This document shows positions 36,787 through 44,362 of a DNA stretch of 64,000 bases, piece by piece (the first letter of the stretch is position 1; every line of letters starts with the position of its first letter). Source of the stretch: Acinetobacter pullicarnis (GTDB lineage: Bacteria; Pseudomonadota; Gammaproteobacteria; Pseudomonadales; Moraxellaceae); contig NZ_VCMZ01000001.1 in assembly GCF_006352475.1 (NCBI RefSeq), forward strand, positions 248,001-312,000. The letters are read 5' to 3'. The translations under genes and the position numbers were made by a program. Under the pieces are notes generated by a model that did not search any database, had not been told where the DNA came from, and saw only the letters and a program-made list of their open reading frames with translations.

Positions 36787-37371
36787 ATGGGCAAGAATGC
36801 CAGCTTTATTAGGATGGATCAAAGCACCCAAGCGGATTGGGAAATTATTAGCGCAGAATTCCAGCCTTTTGTTAACAAACTACCTGACCGGATCATGGCA
36901 CACCTCAAACTATTAGAGGGTGATTATGCAGGTTTTCCAATTGATCGACTGAGTCATTGTTTACAGACGGCGACTTTGGCGTACCGCGATGGTCGTGATG
37001 AGGAATATGTAGTCTGTGCGCTGTTACATGATATTGGTGACACATTGGGCGCATATAACCATCCTGAAATTGCGGCTGCGATTCTAAAGCCGTTTGTCTG
37101 TGATGAAAATCATTGGATGGTTGAAAATCATGGAATTTTTCAAGGACATAACTTTTTTCATCACATCGGTATGGATCGCAATATGCGCGATATGTTTGCA
37201 GGCCATCAGTATTATGAGCATACGCGTGAGTTTGTTGATTTTTACGATAATCCCGCTTTTGATTCAGAAGGTGAAATTCTACCGCTAGAATTTTTTGAAC
37301 CCATGTTACGCAATGTTTTTGCTCAGCCTAAAAAAAGTTTATACACCGCCGCATTAGAACGCATGGAATAA
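36787..37371 (+). CDS. HD-domain protein, putative metal-dependent oxygenase
   Basis: The 194-residue protein has an HD fold: His57 (LSHCLQTA), His81-Asp82 (LLHDIGD), His92 (NHPE), then His115, His121, His125-126, His140 and Asp151. The 24-residue spacing of His57 and the His-Asp pair matches the ligand spacing of the PhnZ/TmpB group. These are mixed-valent diiron oxygenases that cleave alpha-hydroxyphosphonates and are relatives of inositol oxygenase. AAGGGA precedes the ATG. It is the first gene of an operon with an aldolase, permease and CoA ligase. A hydrolase role typical of other HD proteins remains possible. Confidence 0.72.
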   Translation: MGKNASFIRMDQSTQADWEIISAEFQPFVNKLPDRIMAHLKLLEGDYAGFPIDRLSHCLQTATLAYRDGRDEEYVVCALLHDIGDTLGAYNHPEIAAAILKPFVCDENHWMVENHGIFQGHNFFHHIGMDRNMRDMFAGHQYYEHTREFVDFYDNPAFDSEGEILPLEFFEPMLRNVFAQPKKSLYTAALERME

Positions 37372-37390
37372 GAGTCGTTAGGAGAACGCT

Positions 37391-38155
37391 ATGAAAATTG
37401 AATCATTAAAAGGAAAAGTAAGTGATCTTGAATGGGACTTACGTGTAAATCTCGCAGCAGTTTATCGTCTAGCAGCGCTTTATGGTTGGACGGACTTGGT
37501 TTTTACTCATATCAGTGTGCGTTTACCTACAGAAGCAGGACAGGGTGAGCAATTCTTATTGAATCCATATGGCATGTTGTTCGATGAAATTACTGCTTCT
37601 AGTCTTATTCGAATAGATTCTGAATGTAATAAGTTAAGTGAGTCTCCATTTCCAGTCACACCAGCAGGTTTTACGATTCATAGTGCGATTCATGCTGCCC
37701 GAGAAGATGCACATTGTGTTTTACACACACATACCCGTAGTGGTGTTGGGGTTAGTGCCCAAAAATGTGGGATTTTGCCTATTAGTCAACAGTCAACTTT
37801 TGTGCTCAATTCTTTGGCCTACCACGACTATGAAGGGGTCGCAATCCGTGAAGATGAGAAGCAACGTTTACAAGCCAATCTAGGGAATGCTGACTACTTT
37901 ATGCTTCGTAATCATGGCTTGCTAGTGGTTGGAAGTAGTGTCGCAGATGCATTTCTAAAAATGTATACCTTTGAAAATACTTGTCGTATTCAAATTGATG
38001 CTCAAGCGGGTGGTGAGTTGATCGAAGTCGCGCCGGCAATTATGCAAGGTCTCGACAATGTACTTAAAACAGCGACTAGCGGAATGGGAGCTGAAATTGC
38101 TTGGCCTGCCTTATTGCGTAAGTTAGATCGCTTAGATTCGAGTTATAAAACCTAA
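37391..38155 (+). CDS. Class II aldolase/adducin-family protein
   Basis: The 254-residue protein has FTHISVRLP and NPYGMLFDEI near the start. The metal-binding THT motif is in CVLHTHTRSGVGV (about residue 117), with LRNHGLLVVG further on. Members such as fuculose-phosphate aldolase use zinc to cleave carbon-carbon bonds next to a hydroxyl, and some act as decarboxylases or epimerases. It starts 19 bases after the HD gene, so the two products probably act in sequence. Confidence 0.85.
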   Translation: MKIESLKGKVSDLEWDLRVNLAAVYRLAALYGWTDLVFTHISVRLPTEAGQGEQFLLNPYGMLFDEITASSLIRIDSECNKLSESPFPVTPAGFTIHSAIHAAREDAHCVLHTHTRSGVGVSAQKCGILPISQQSTFVLNSLAYHDYEGVAIREDEKQRLQANLGNADYFMLRNHGLLVVGSSVADAFLKMYTFENTCRIQIDAQAGGELIEVAPAIMQGLDNVLKTATSGMGAEIAWPALLRKLDRLDSSYKT

Positions 38156-38307
38156 TATTAAAAAATAGAGTATGTGGCATGCCGACCTTGGGCTTTAACA
38201 GTACTGGGGTTGGTCTACCTATAAGGAAATTTTGTTGACCTACATGGAAAGGGTTGCCAAGTTGGGAACAGCTCAATCCAACTGGTAATACTCAAGAGAG
38301 TAATACA

Positions 38308-39621
38308 ATGAGTAAAATATCAAACACACATTCTCTTGGTGACGCCACAACACCAGAAATTTCACCTTCAGAGATTGACGCTGTTGTAAGAAAAGCGGCA
38401 TGGCGACTGATACCTATTTTGTTTATAGCGTATCTGATGAATTTTATTGATCGAACCAATATTTCTTTTGCCAAATTACAGATGGGACAGGCGCTTGGAC
38501 TCGATGATGTGGCATACGGTATCGGCGCAGGTATGTTCTTTATCGGTTATTTTGTTTTTGAAGTCCCAAGTAACATGATTCTTGAAAAAATAGGAGCCCG
38601 ACGTTGGGTGCCACTGATCATGGTTGCTTGGGGAGGTGCCACGCTTAGTTTAGCCTTCGTTACAACGCCACTTGAATTTTACGTCATTCGTTTCTTCATT
38701 GGTTTTGCAGAAGCTGGTTTTTTCCCAGGTATCGTATTGTTCATGACGTACTGGTTTCCAGCATCGCATCGTGGGCGAATGATGGCCTTGTTCATGACTG
38801 GGATTGCGGTTTCTGGGCTGATCGGAGGTCCATTATGTGGTGCGATCATCGAATATCTTGATGGCTATGCAGGTTTCGCTGGTTGGCAATGGTTGATGAT
38901 TACGACTGGCCTACCCACGTTTATTGTGGCAGCCGCTATTTATGTTTTACTCACAGATCGTCCCAATCAAGCAAATTGGTTGAGTAACCGAGAACAACAT
39001 GTTCTCGCAGTTAGTCTAGGAAATCCTGAACGAACTAAAACTTCGATGAAAGCAGGCTTGGTGAATTTCTGGACTTGGAGCAGTGCCTGGATTTATTTTT
39101 TATTGGTATGCGGTGGCTATGGCATATCGTTCTGGATGCCCACGCTACTCAGCCAAGCCGGTATAGCCTCGAATGCAAAAATTGGTTTATTGGTGGCTGT
39201 CCCAAACCTCATTGGCGTTATTGCCATGCTTTTGATTTGCCGTAATTCAGATCGGATGCAAGAGCGTCGTTGGCATTTGGTTGTCTGTTTTATGTTTATT
39301 GCTGCAGGCTATCTCATCATTGCTAGTCAACTAGATAGTGTCTTGGGATTATTGGTTGGTTTTAGTATCGCTTATATCGGCATCTTAGCTGGGGCACCGC
39401 TCAGTTGGACGATTCCAACAAAAATGCTGACACCCGCAGCAGCTGCAGTTGGCATCGCGATTGTCGCATCAGTCGGCAATCTGGGTGGCTTTGTAGGCCC
39501 TGTTCTGCTTGGTAAGTTTAGTCAGGACACCGGGAGCTTTATTTATGGTTTGTTGATTATAAGTGCATTTCAACTGATAGGTGCCTTATGGACCGCACTT
39601 ACAGTACGTATGCCGCGCTAA
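38308..39621 (+). CDS. MFS permease, anion:cation symporter (ACS) family
   Basis: The 437-residue carrier has twelve membrane segments and the ACS signature FIDRTNISFAKLQM near residue 47. FEVPSNMILEKIGARRW and GFAEAGFFPGIVLFMTYWF follow. The family carries phthalate, tartrate, glucarate and similar organic anions. I chose the ATG at 38308 because AAGAGAG lies just before it; the TTG at 38254 would add 18 residues. It probably imports the substrate of the operon. Confidence 0.88.
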   Translation: MSKISNTHSLGDATTPEISPSEIDAVVRKAAWRLIPILFIAYLMNFIDRTNISFAKLQMGQALGLDDVAYGIGAGMFFIGYFVFEVPSNMILEKIGARRWVPLIMVAWGGATLSLAFVTTPLEFYVIRFFIGFAEAGFFPGIVLFMTYWFPASHRGRMMALFMTGIAVSGLIGGPLCGAIIEYLDGYAGFAGWQWLMITTGLPTFIVAAAIYVLLTDRPNQANWLSNREQHVLAVSLGNPERTKTSMKAGLVNFWTWSSAWIYFLLVCGGYGISFWMPTLLSQAGIASNAKIGLLVAVPNLIGVIAMLLICRNSDRMQERRWHLVVCFMFIAAGYLIIASQLDSVLGLLVGFSIAYIGILAGAPLSWTIPTKMLTPAAAAVGIAIVASVGNLGGFVGPVLLGKFSQDTGSFIYGLLIISAFQLIGALWTALTVRMPR

Positions 39622-39703
39622 AAATATCTCAATGTATAGATGTAATCACTATGTATTCATATTTGGCCTGAAAGCCATTGTTTAGCAGAAAATGGAGTTT
39701 TAA

Positions 39704-41344
39704 ATGTTGACACAATCACTTTGGTCAAATTCTTATCACAACTTTGGTATTGATCCACAATTAAAAATGGGGACACATACTTCTTTGGTTGATGCGCTAG
39801 AGCATGCCATGCAAACTTTTGCACCTGAAATTGCATTTCAAGGTTTAGGAGGAAGCTTAAGTTATGCCGAACTAGATCGACAGTCAGCTGCTCTCGCTGC
39901 GTGGTTGCAATGTGAAATAGGGCTACAACGAGGTGATCGTGTTGCTGTAATGTTGCCCAATCTACTGGCTTTTCCCGTCGTAACATTGGGCGTGCTACGT
40001 GCGGGTTGTGTGCAAGTTAATACCAATCCTTTATATACTTCACATGAGTTGGAACACCAACTACATGATGCTGATTGTAAAGCAATATTTGTATATTCAG
40101 GCAGTACGGCAACTTTAGCAAATGCCCAGTATAATCCGGCTCTAACCCAGGTGATTTGCGTCGGAGATGGACTACCGGGATCTGGAGCACTTTGCCAGCC
40201 GACAGTTGCGGTGCAATTAGGTGAGTATTTAGAGCTTGAGCAGGTATTGGCAGAAGGATTGCGATTGGACAGAAAGCCAGTTCAACTGGACGTAAATGAT
40301 TTATTGTTTTTGCAATATACTGGCGGTACGACGGGTCCATCAAAAGGAGCCATACTGAGCCATGGTAATTTATTGGCTAATATCGCACAGTTCCAGGCAA
40401 TGATGTTATCTATGCAGGGTAGAGGCCTAGAAGTTATAATCACTGCTATCCCGCTTTACCATATTTTTGCACTGATGTTGAGTCTCTCCTATATGGTTGC
40501 GGGTGCGGCCAATCAACTCGTTATTAATCCTCGCGATATGAACAGTTTTATTGATCTGATTAAGCATGCTAAGCCCAATATATTTGTCGGGGTTAATACG
40601 TTATATGCTGGCTTACTGGCTCATCCAAGATTATTGGAAATTGATTTCTCCAACTTACGCCTTTCAATTGGTGGAGGAACGAGCATTCAAGCCATTGTGT
40701 CTGAGCGTTGGGAAAAAGCGACAGGTACTTTCATTCGTGAAGGTTTTGGTTTGAGTGAAACATCTCCGTTGGTTTGTTTTAATCATGAGGCCGTTAATCA
40801 ATTTACGGGAACAACGGGTATACCCGTTCCAGGAACTGATATTTATTTATTGGACGAAACTGATCGTAAGGTTGCTTTGGGAGAGGCGGGTGAAATATGT
40901 GTAAAAGGACCTCAAGTGACTCAAGGGTATTGGCGACAAGCGGATGCTACGCGCCAAGCATTCACCAGTGATGGTTTTTTTCGAACTGGAGACATCGGGG
41001 TATTTGATCGTTTAGGACAGCTGAAAATCGTTGATCGAAAAAAAGATATGATCAATGTTTCAGGGTTTAATGTATTTCCAAATGAGGTTGAGGAAGCTGC
41101 TGCACGTTATCCAGCTATATTGGAGTGTGCGTGTATTGGGGTGCCTGACGTAAAAACAGGGGAAGCAGTTGCGCTTTATGTTGTTCCGCGAGCTGGTATG
41201 GATTTGTGTGAACAGGCTTTGACTGAATTTTTACGGAAGCAACTCACAGCCTATAAAATGCCTAAAAAAATTACTCTGGTAGACGCGCTGCCAAAGTCTG
41301 GTGTGGGTAAAATTCTACGTCGAAAAATTAGAGAAACATCTTAA
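39704..41344 (+). CDS. AMP-forming acyl-CoA ligase (FadD-like)
   Basis: The 546-residue adenylate-forming enzyme has the P-loop-like YTGGTTGPSKGAILSH (about residue 205), the A5 motif EGFGLSETSPL, A7 FFRTGDIGVFD, A8 VDRKKDMINVSGFNVFP, and the C-terminal catalytic Lys in SGVGKILRRK. It activates a carboxylic acid with ATP and CoA. The presence of a CoA ligase in an operon with an aldolase and an HD oxygenase suggests an acid product is activated for further breakdown. The chain-length preference cannot be read. Confidence 0.9.
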   Translation: MLTQSLWSNSYHNFGIDPQLKMGTHTSLVDALEHAMQTFAPEIAFQGLGGSLSYAELDRQSAALAAWLQCEIGLQRGDRVAVMLPNLLAFPVVTLGVLRAGCVQVNTNPLYTSHELEHQLHDADCKAIFVYSGSTATLANAQYNPALTQVICVGDGLPGSGALCQPTVAVQLGEYLELEQVLAEGLRLDRKPVQLDVNDLLFLQYTGGTTGPSKGAILSHGNLLANIAQFQAMMLSMQGRGLEVIITAIPLYHIFALMLSLSYMVAGAANQLVINPRDMNSFIDLIKHAKPNIFVGVNTLYAGLLAHPRLLEIDFSNLRLSIGGGTSIQAIVSERWEKATGTFIREGFGLSETSPLVCFNHEAVNQFTGTTGIPVPGTDIYLLDETDRKVALGEAGEICVKGPQVTQGYWRQADATRQAFTSDGFFRTGDIGVFDRLGQLKIVDRKKDMINVSGFNVFPNEVEEAAARYPAILECACIGVPDVKTGEAVALYVVPRAGMDLCEQALTEFLRKQLTAYKMPKKITLVDALPKSGVGKILRRKIRETS

Positions 41345-41596
41345 ATAGTGCTCAATCATTAACGTTAGGCAGTGTTCAGTAAAGTTGCAAAATTGATTTC
41401 TTGTTCAAATCTTCCAATTCAATATGCTACTGAGCCTGCCGAACCTGTGTTGAAACCAATCCCTCAGAATTTCAAATTGAATAGAGGTTTGTTGAATAGC
41501 GATTTCAACAAGCTTAGCTGCTCGTTACAGACTTTGAATTTGATAGATAGAACTCGCGATTTTTTAATTTTTTATACATAAATTTAGGATGGAATT
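41345..41596. other. Intergenic region with no recognised feature
   Basis: This 252-base gap sits between the CoA ligase and the small ORF. A 69-codon frame (41372-41581) is open, but it has no ribosome site and no recognisable motif, so I do not call it. Confidence 0.35.
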
Positions 41597-41734
41597 ATGA
41601 CTAAAAAATATCTTGTCATCGGGATAAGTAGATCCAATGACTTTCCTCGCCTATTGCTAGAAAATCTTGAGCAATCGACTTGGCGAGAGATTTTATCTTA
41701 TCGTGGAATAGCTGAATTGGAGCATGGGTCATGA
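41597..41734 (+). CDS. 45-residue hypothetical protein
   Basis: A short frame begins MTKKYLVIGISRSNDFPRLL and ends HGS. It has a good ribosome site (AGGATGGAATT), and its stop overlaps the ATG of the next gene (ATGA), which suggests translational coupling. I do not recognise it. It could be a true small protein, a leader that couples translation, or the N-terminal remnant of a larger gene. Confidence 0.45.
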   Translation: MTKKYLVIGISRSNDFPRLLLENLEQSTWREILSYRGIAELEHGS

Positions 41735-42654
41735 TTGTACTTTCGAGTAGCATTTCAGATATACAAGATATCTTAATCAAAGTATTTCAACAATATGCGC
41801 CAAAAAACAGCTATTGTCTTGCTGATAGTCCGGAAGCTCAATACGCGACGACAGCTGCATGTTGGTTCCCTGATATGGAAAAATTACGAACGTTGCCCAA
41901 ATTACGCTTGATTCATTCCGTAGCAGCAGGGGTTGAACATCTCAATTTGAGTGAAATTGGTTCGGATCAATTTGTATGTCGTATCTTAGATGAACATCAT
42001 CAAAAAGGCATGTTTGATTATTTACATTGGGGCGTATTGTACTATCAACGTCATTTTGATCGTTTTATGCAACAGCAACGGCAGCAGTTATGGAAACAAC
42101 ATAATCAGAATTATAGCCATGATATCCAGATAGGAATTATGGGGTTAGGTCATATGGGCGGCTATGTGGCTGAACGTTTTGCTGCAATGGGGTATCGCGT
42201 TTCAGGGTGGTCGAAATCTCTAAAACAGCTCACGAATGTTTCTAGTTATGTGGGTGTTGAACAACGCGCTGAGTTTCTTGCTAAGAGTCAGATATTAATT
42301 AATTTAATGCCATTAACATCTGAAAATACAGGAATTTTGTCTAAGTCGCTATTCGAGCAACTACCAGATCAAGCCGCTTTAATTCAAGTTGGCCGTGGTC
42401 AACACCTTGTTGAGCAAGATTTATTAAATGCTCTGGATTCGGGGGGGGTACGTGGCGCAATTATTGATGTAACTAAGCAAGAACCTTTAAGTATAAGTCA
42501 TCCATTTTGGCAACACGAAAAAATTATAGTCACACCACACATTGCCTCACATGCACCAATGTCTGTTGTTGTTGCACAAATTCTTGAAAATGATCGGCGC
42601 TTAAATGCCAATTTACCATTGTGTCATCAGGTTGATTTAACGAACGGATATTAA
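41731..42654 (+). CDS. D-2-hydroxyacid dehydrogenase (GhrA-like)
   Basis: The 307-residue protein has the Rossmann motif GIMGLGHMGGYVAERFAAMG (about residue 136). The catalytic Arg is in IQVGRGQHLV, Glu in KQEPLSISHPFW and His in TPHIASH. This is the glyoxylate/hydroxypyruvate reductase A-like group, which reduces 2-oxoacids to D-2-hydroxyacids. It is the last gene of the HD-oxygenase operon and is followed by a terminator. It may handle a glyoxylate or hydroxypyruvate-like aldolase product. Confidence 0.86.
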   Translation: MIVLSSSISDIQDILIKVFQQYAPKNSYCLADSPEAQYATTAACWFPDMEKLRTLPKLRLIHSVAAGVEHLNLSEIGSDQFVCRILDEHHQKGMFDYLHWGVLYYQRHFDRFMQQQRQQLWKQHNQNYSHDIQIGIMGLGHMGGYVAERFAAMGYRVSGWSKSLKQLTNVSSYVGVEQRAEFLAKSQILINLMPLTSENTGILSKSLFEQLPDQAALIQVGRGQHLVEQDLLNALDSGGVRGAIIDVTKQEPLSISHPFWQHEKIIVTPHIASHAPMSVVVAQILENDRRLNANLPLCHQVDLTNGY

Positions 42655-42699
42655 TGCAGATATGTATGGTGGCGTTACGGTGCAAGTATTCGGTGAATC

Positions 42700-42732
42700 G
42701 AGGCTGTTTTAAAAGGCAGCCTCTTTGTTTTA
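42700..42732 (+). terminator. Intrinsic terminator of the HD-oxygenase operon
   Basis: GAGGCTG and CAGCCTC form a 7-bp stem around a 10-base loop (TTTTAAAAGG), followed by TTTGTTTT. Confidence 0.8.
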
Positions 42733-42930
42733 ATCGGAAAACTACATAAGAGGCGCTTCAGTAGAAGTTGCTAAGCTTATTACGGCTTGAGACTGCATTT
42801 AGAAAAGAGAGCGATTGCTTGCCAAAAGCTGTCAATCTATTTTTCAGGATTCGGCAAGTTTTATGTTTGTCTGGCGCTAGAATCAATAGCTTCTCAATAA
42901 GCATAAGCAGATTTGAAATAAAGCATCAAA

Positions 42931-43019
42931 CAGAAAAAAAGCCCTAATCGTTTGATTAGGGCTTTTTCATATTTGGAGCGGGAAAAGAGACTCGAACTCT
43001 CGACCCCAACCTTGGCAAG
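42931..43019 (-). other. Truncated tRNA-Gly 3' half with terminator: attachment-site-like boundary
   Basis: These 89 bases match 21351-21439 except for the inverted 4-base terminator loop. The tRNA part (42974-43019) runs from the anticodon loop (CTTGCCAAG) to the CCA end and stops abruptly. Beyond 43019 the sequence is unrelated. Tyrosine integrases commonly recombine at the anticodon loop and leave a 3' tRNA fragment at one end, so this looks like an att remnant with foreign DNA starting at 43020. The intervening 42733-42930 holds nothing I recognise. Confidence 0.7.
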
Positions 43020-43255
43020 AGTCACCGACATAAAATACACTAAATAACATAATTGGTATTTTAATAAACTATATATATAACAGTTATATAGAGTTTTTAT
43101 TTTGTGTGGTGTAATTTAAGGTAGGGTGGGGTACTTTGATTTTTGGTCACTAATTTATTGTGATAATCAACAATAATAACCAACATACACATGCTTAATC
43201 TAAAGGTGTTTTACTGACTGGTATAATTTTATAATGAGAGGGGTGTTGCCTGGGG

Positions 43256-43492
43256 CTACGGTTTCTGTTTTGCCTTTTGGCGTAAGACGTACAAATATAA
43301 GCTTTCTACTTTTTCACGTGCCCATGGTGTGGTACGCAAGAATCGCAATGATGATTTAACACTTGGGTCTATGCAAAAACATCTAATTTCAATTTTACGA
43401 CTTAAACCTTCAAAGCCACCGTAGTAATCCAATAATTCATCCAAAATGTCAGCAAGTTTTTTGCCGTGTAAAGGGTCATTGGAGGTGTTCAT
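43256..43492 (-). CDS. VF530-family small DNA-binding protein
   Basis: The 78-residue protein reads DPLHGKKLADILDELLDYYG, then IRCFCIDPSVKSSLRFLR and TPWAREKVE, the VF530 (DUF2132) signature. Members are small basic proteins thought to bind DNA. It is isolated, just inside the tRNA-Gly boundary. The stretch 43020-43255 downstream of it holds no other gene. Confidence 0.82.
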   Translation of the reverse strand: MNTSNDPLHGKKLADILDELLDYYGGFEGLSRKIEIRCFCIDPSVKSSLRFLRTTPWAREKVESLYLYVLRQKAKQKP

Positions 43493-43547
43493 AATAGATC
43501 AATCGTATTTTGGGTGGCCATTATTATAACCTGGGCTAGTTGGAAAA

Positions 43548-43856
43548 CTAGAGAGTTGGAATGTAAGTAATGATGGACTGAATAGCCACCAAAATTCTGG
43601 AGCACACCCAGCCATCGGGTGATGCATCATATATATGACTTGGTAATCCCATTTGCTGTGTAGGAAAGTTTTTTCTTAATGGGTCACCTTTTAATGGAAG
43701 TAGGTAAGAGGAAAGCTCTAAACCTTTACGGATCGCTTCAGCACTGTATTCAAAGGCAATTAATGGTCGACCTGTGATTGCTGTTGAGGAGACCAGTGTA
43801 CCCTAAAGCCAATATTCACCCCATCCATTGTAGTAAACATTAAGTTTTTTGAGCAT
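43548..43856 (-). pseudogene. hipA remnant (nonsense codon and truncation)
   Basis: Starting at the ATG at 43856, the frame reads MLKKLNVYYNGWGEYWL, hits a TAG at 43803-43805, and continues TLVSSTAITGRPLIAFEYS and then ASPDGW. This is the N-terminal part of HipA, the serine/threonine kinase toxin of type II hipBA modules. After DGW (about 43608) the homology ends, so the kinase core is gone. It lies 4 bases after the HTH gene stop, the normal hipB-hipA order. Confidence 0.8.
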
Positions 43857-43860
43857 GGAT

Positions 43861-44184
43861 TTATTTCCTTTTGATACGTTGGCGAGCCGTATTGCTCTCA
43901 TAGCGAAGAATATCATCTACACTGTTTAAATGAGGTTTGAAGAGTTCCTCTAATTCTTGTAATCGGCCTAGGACCATGGCAACGCGTACTAAATTTTCAA
44001 ATGAAACATTTCGACCTGCTTCCAGATTGGATACTGTATTCACACCAATACCAGCACGTGCAGCAACATCTGCCTGAGTCATTTCCAGATAAAGTCGTTC
44101 TTTACGAAGCCTCTCACATAATAATCCAACAACTTCTTCAGGTTTTCTGAATTTTAAATCCATAATATTGGGTCTTATGTCCAT
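43861..44184 (-). CDS. HipB-like XRE-family regulator (orphan antitoxin)
   Basis: The 107-residue protein has a Cro/C1 helix-turn-helix (LEMTQADVAARAGIGVNTVSN, about residues 35-55), then LEAGRNVSFENLVRVAMVLG. It sits directly before the hipA remnant and so is the antitoxin and repressor of a decayed hipBA pair. A start at the inner ATG (44163) is possible, since neither start has a strong ribosome site. It may still repress promoters in this region. Confidence 0.8.
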   Translation of the reverse strand: MDIRPNIMDLKFRKPEEVVGLLCERLRKERLYLEMTQADVAARAGIGVNTVSNLEAGRNVSFENLVRVAMVLGRLQELEELFKPHLNSVDDILRYESNTARQRIKRK

Positions 44185-44262
44185 ATATGTCTATTAAACC
44201 ACAAAATAATGGAGTTATAAAATAAACCAGTTGATCGGTAAGAAGGTGCTTTATTGGCCTGA

Positions 44263-44329
44263 TTAGATCCTATTAGATTAAAGAAATCTAATTAGACATT
44301 TACAATCTAATGGAATCTAATACAATCTA
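44263..44329. repeat. Cluster of AATCTA/TTAGAT repeats in 10-bp phase
   Basis: AATCTA occurs at 44285, 44304, 44314 and 44324, and its complement TTAGAT at 44263 and 44273. The 10-base steps place them on one face of the helix. They lie between the HipB-like gene and the ATPase gene, so they could bind a regulator of either. Confidence 0.6.
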
Positions 44330-44362
44330 TGGTAATAAATAAATCATTGCCGAGTAATTAAA

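Noticed and set aside
36671..36916. 81-codon frame overlapping the start of the HD-domain gene
   Set aside because: It begins inside the candidate operator and overlaps the well-supported HD gene in another frame.
41372..41581. 69-codon frame between the CoA ligase and the small ORF
   Set aside because: It has no ribosome site and no recognisable motif, and it starts at a GTG inside AT-rich intergenic DNA.
21351..43019. A simple genomic island between the two tRNA-Gly copies
   Set aside because: The geometry is wrong: the partial copy lies on the 5' side of the intact tRNA. The enclosed genes (metal efflux, beta-alanine and HD operons) look chromosomal. An element starting at 43020 fits better.
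44263..44329. CRISPR array
   Set aside because: The repeats are only 6-7 bases and steps are 10 bases, with no spacers of CRISPR length and no cas genes. No CRISPR array was seen anywhere in the window.
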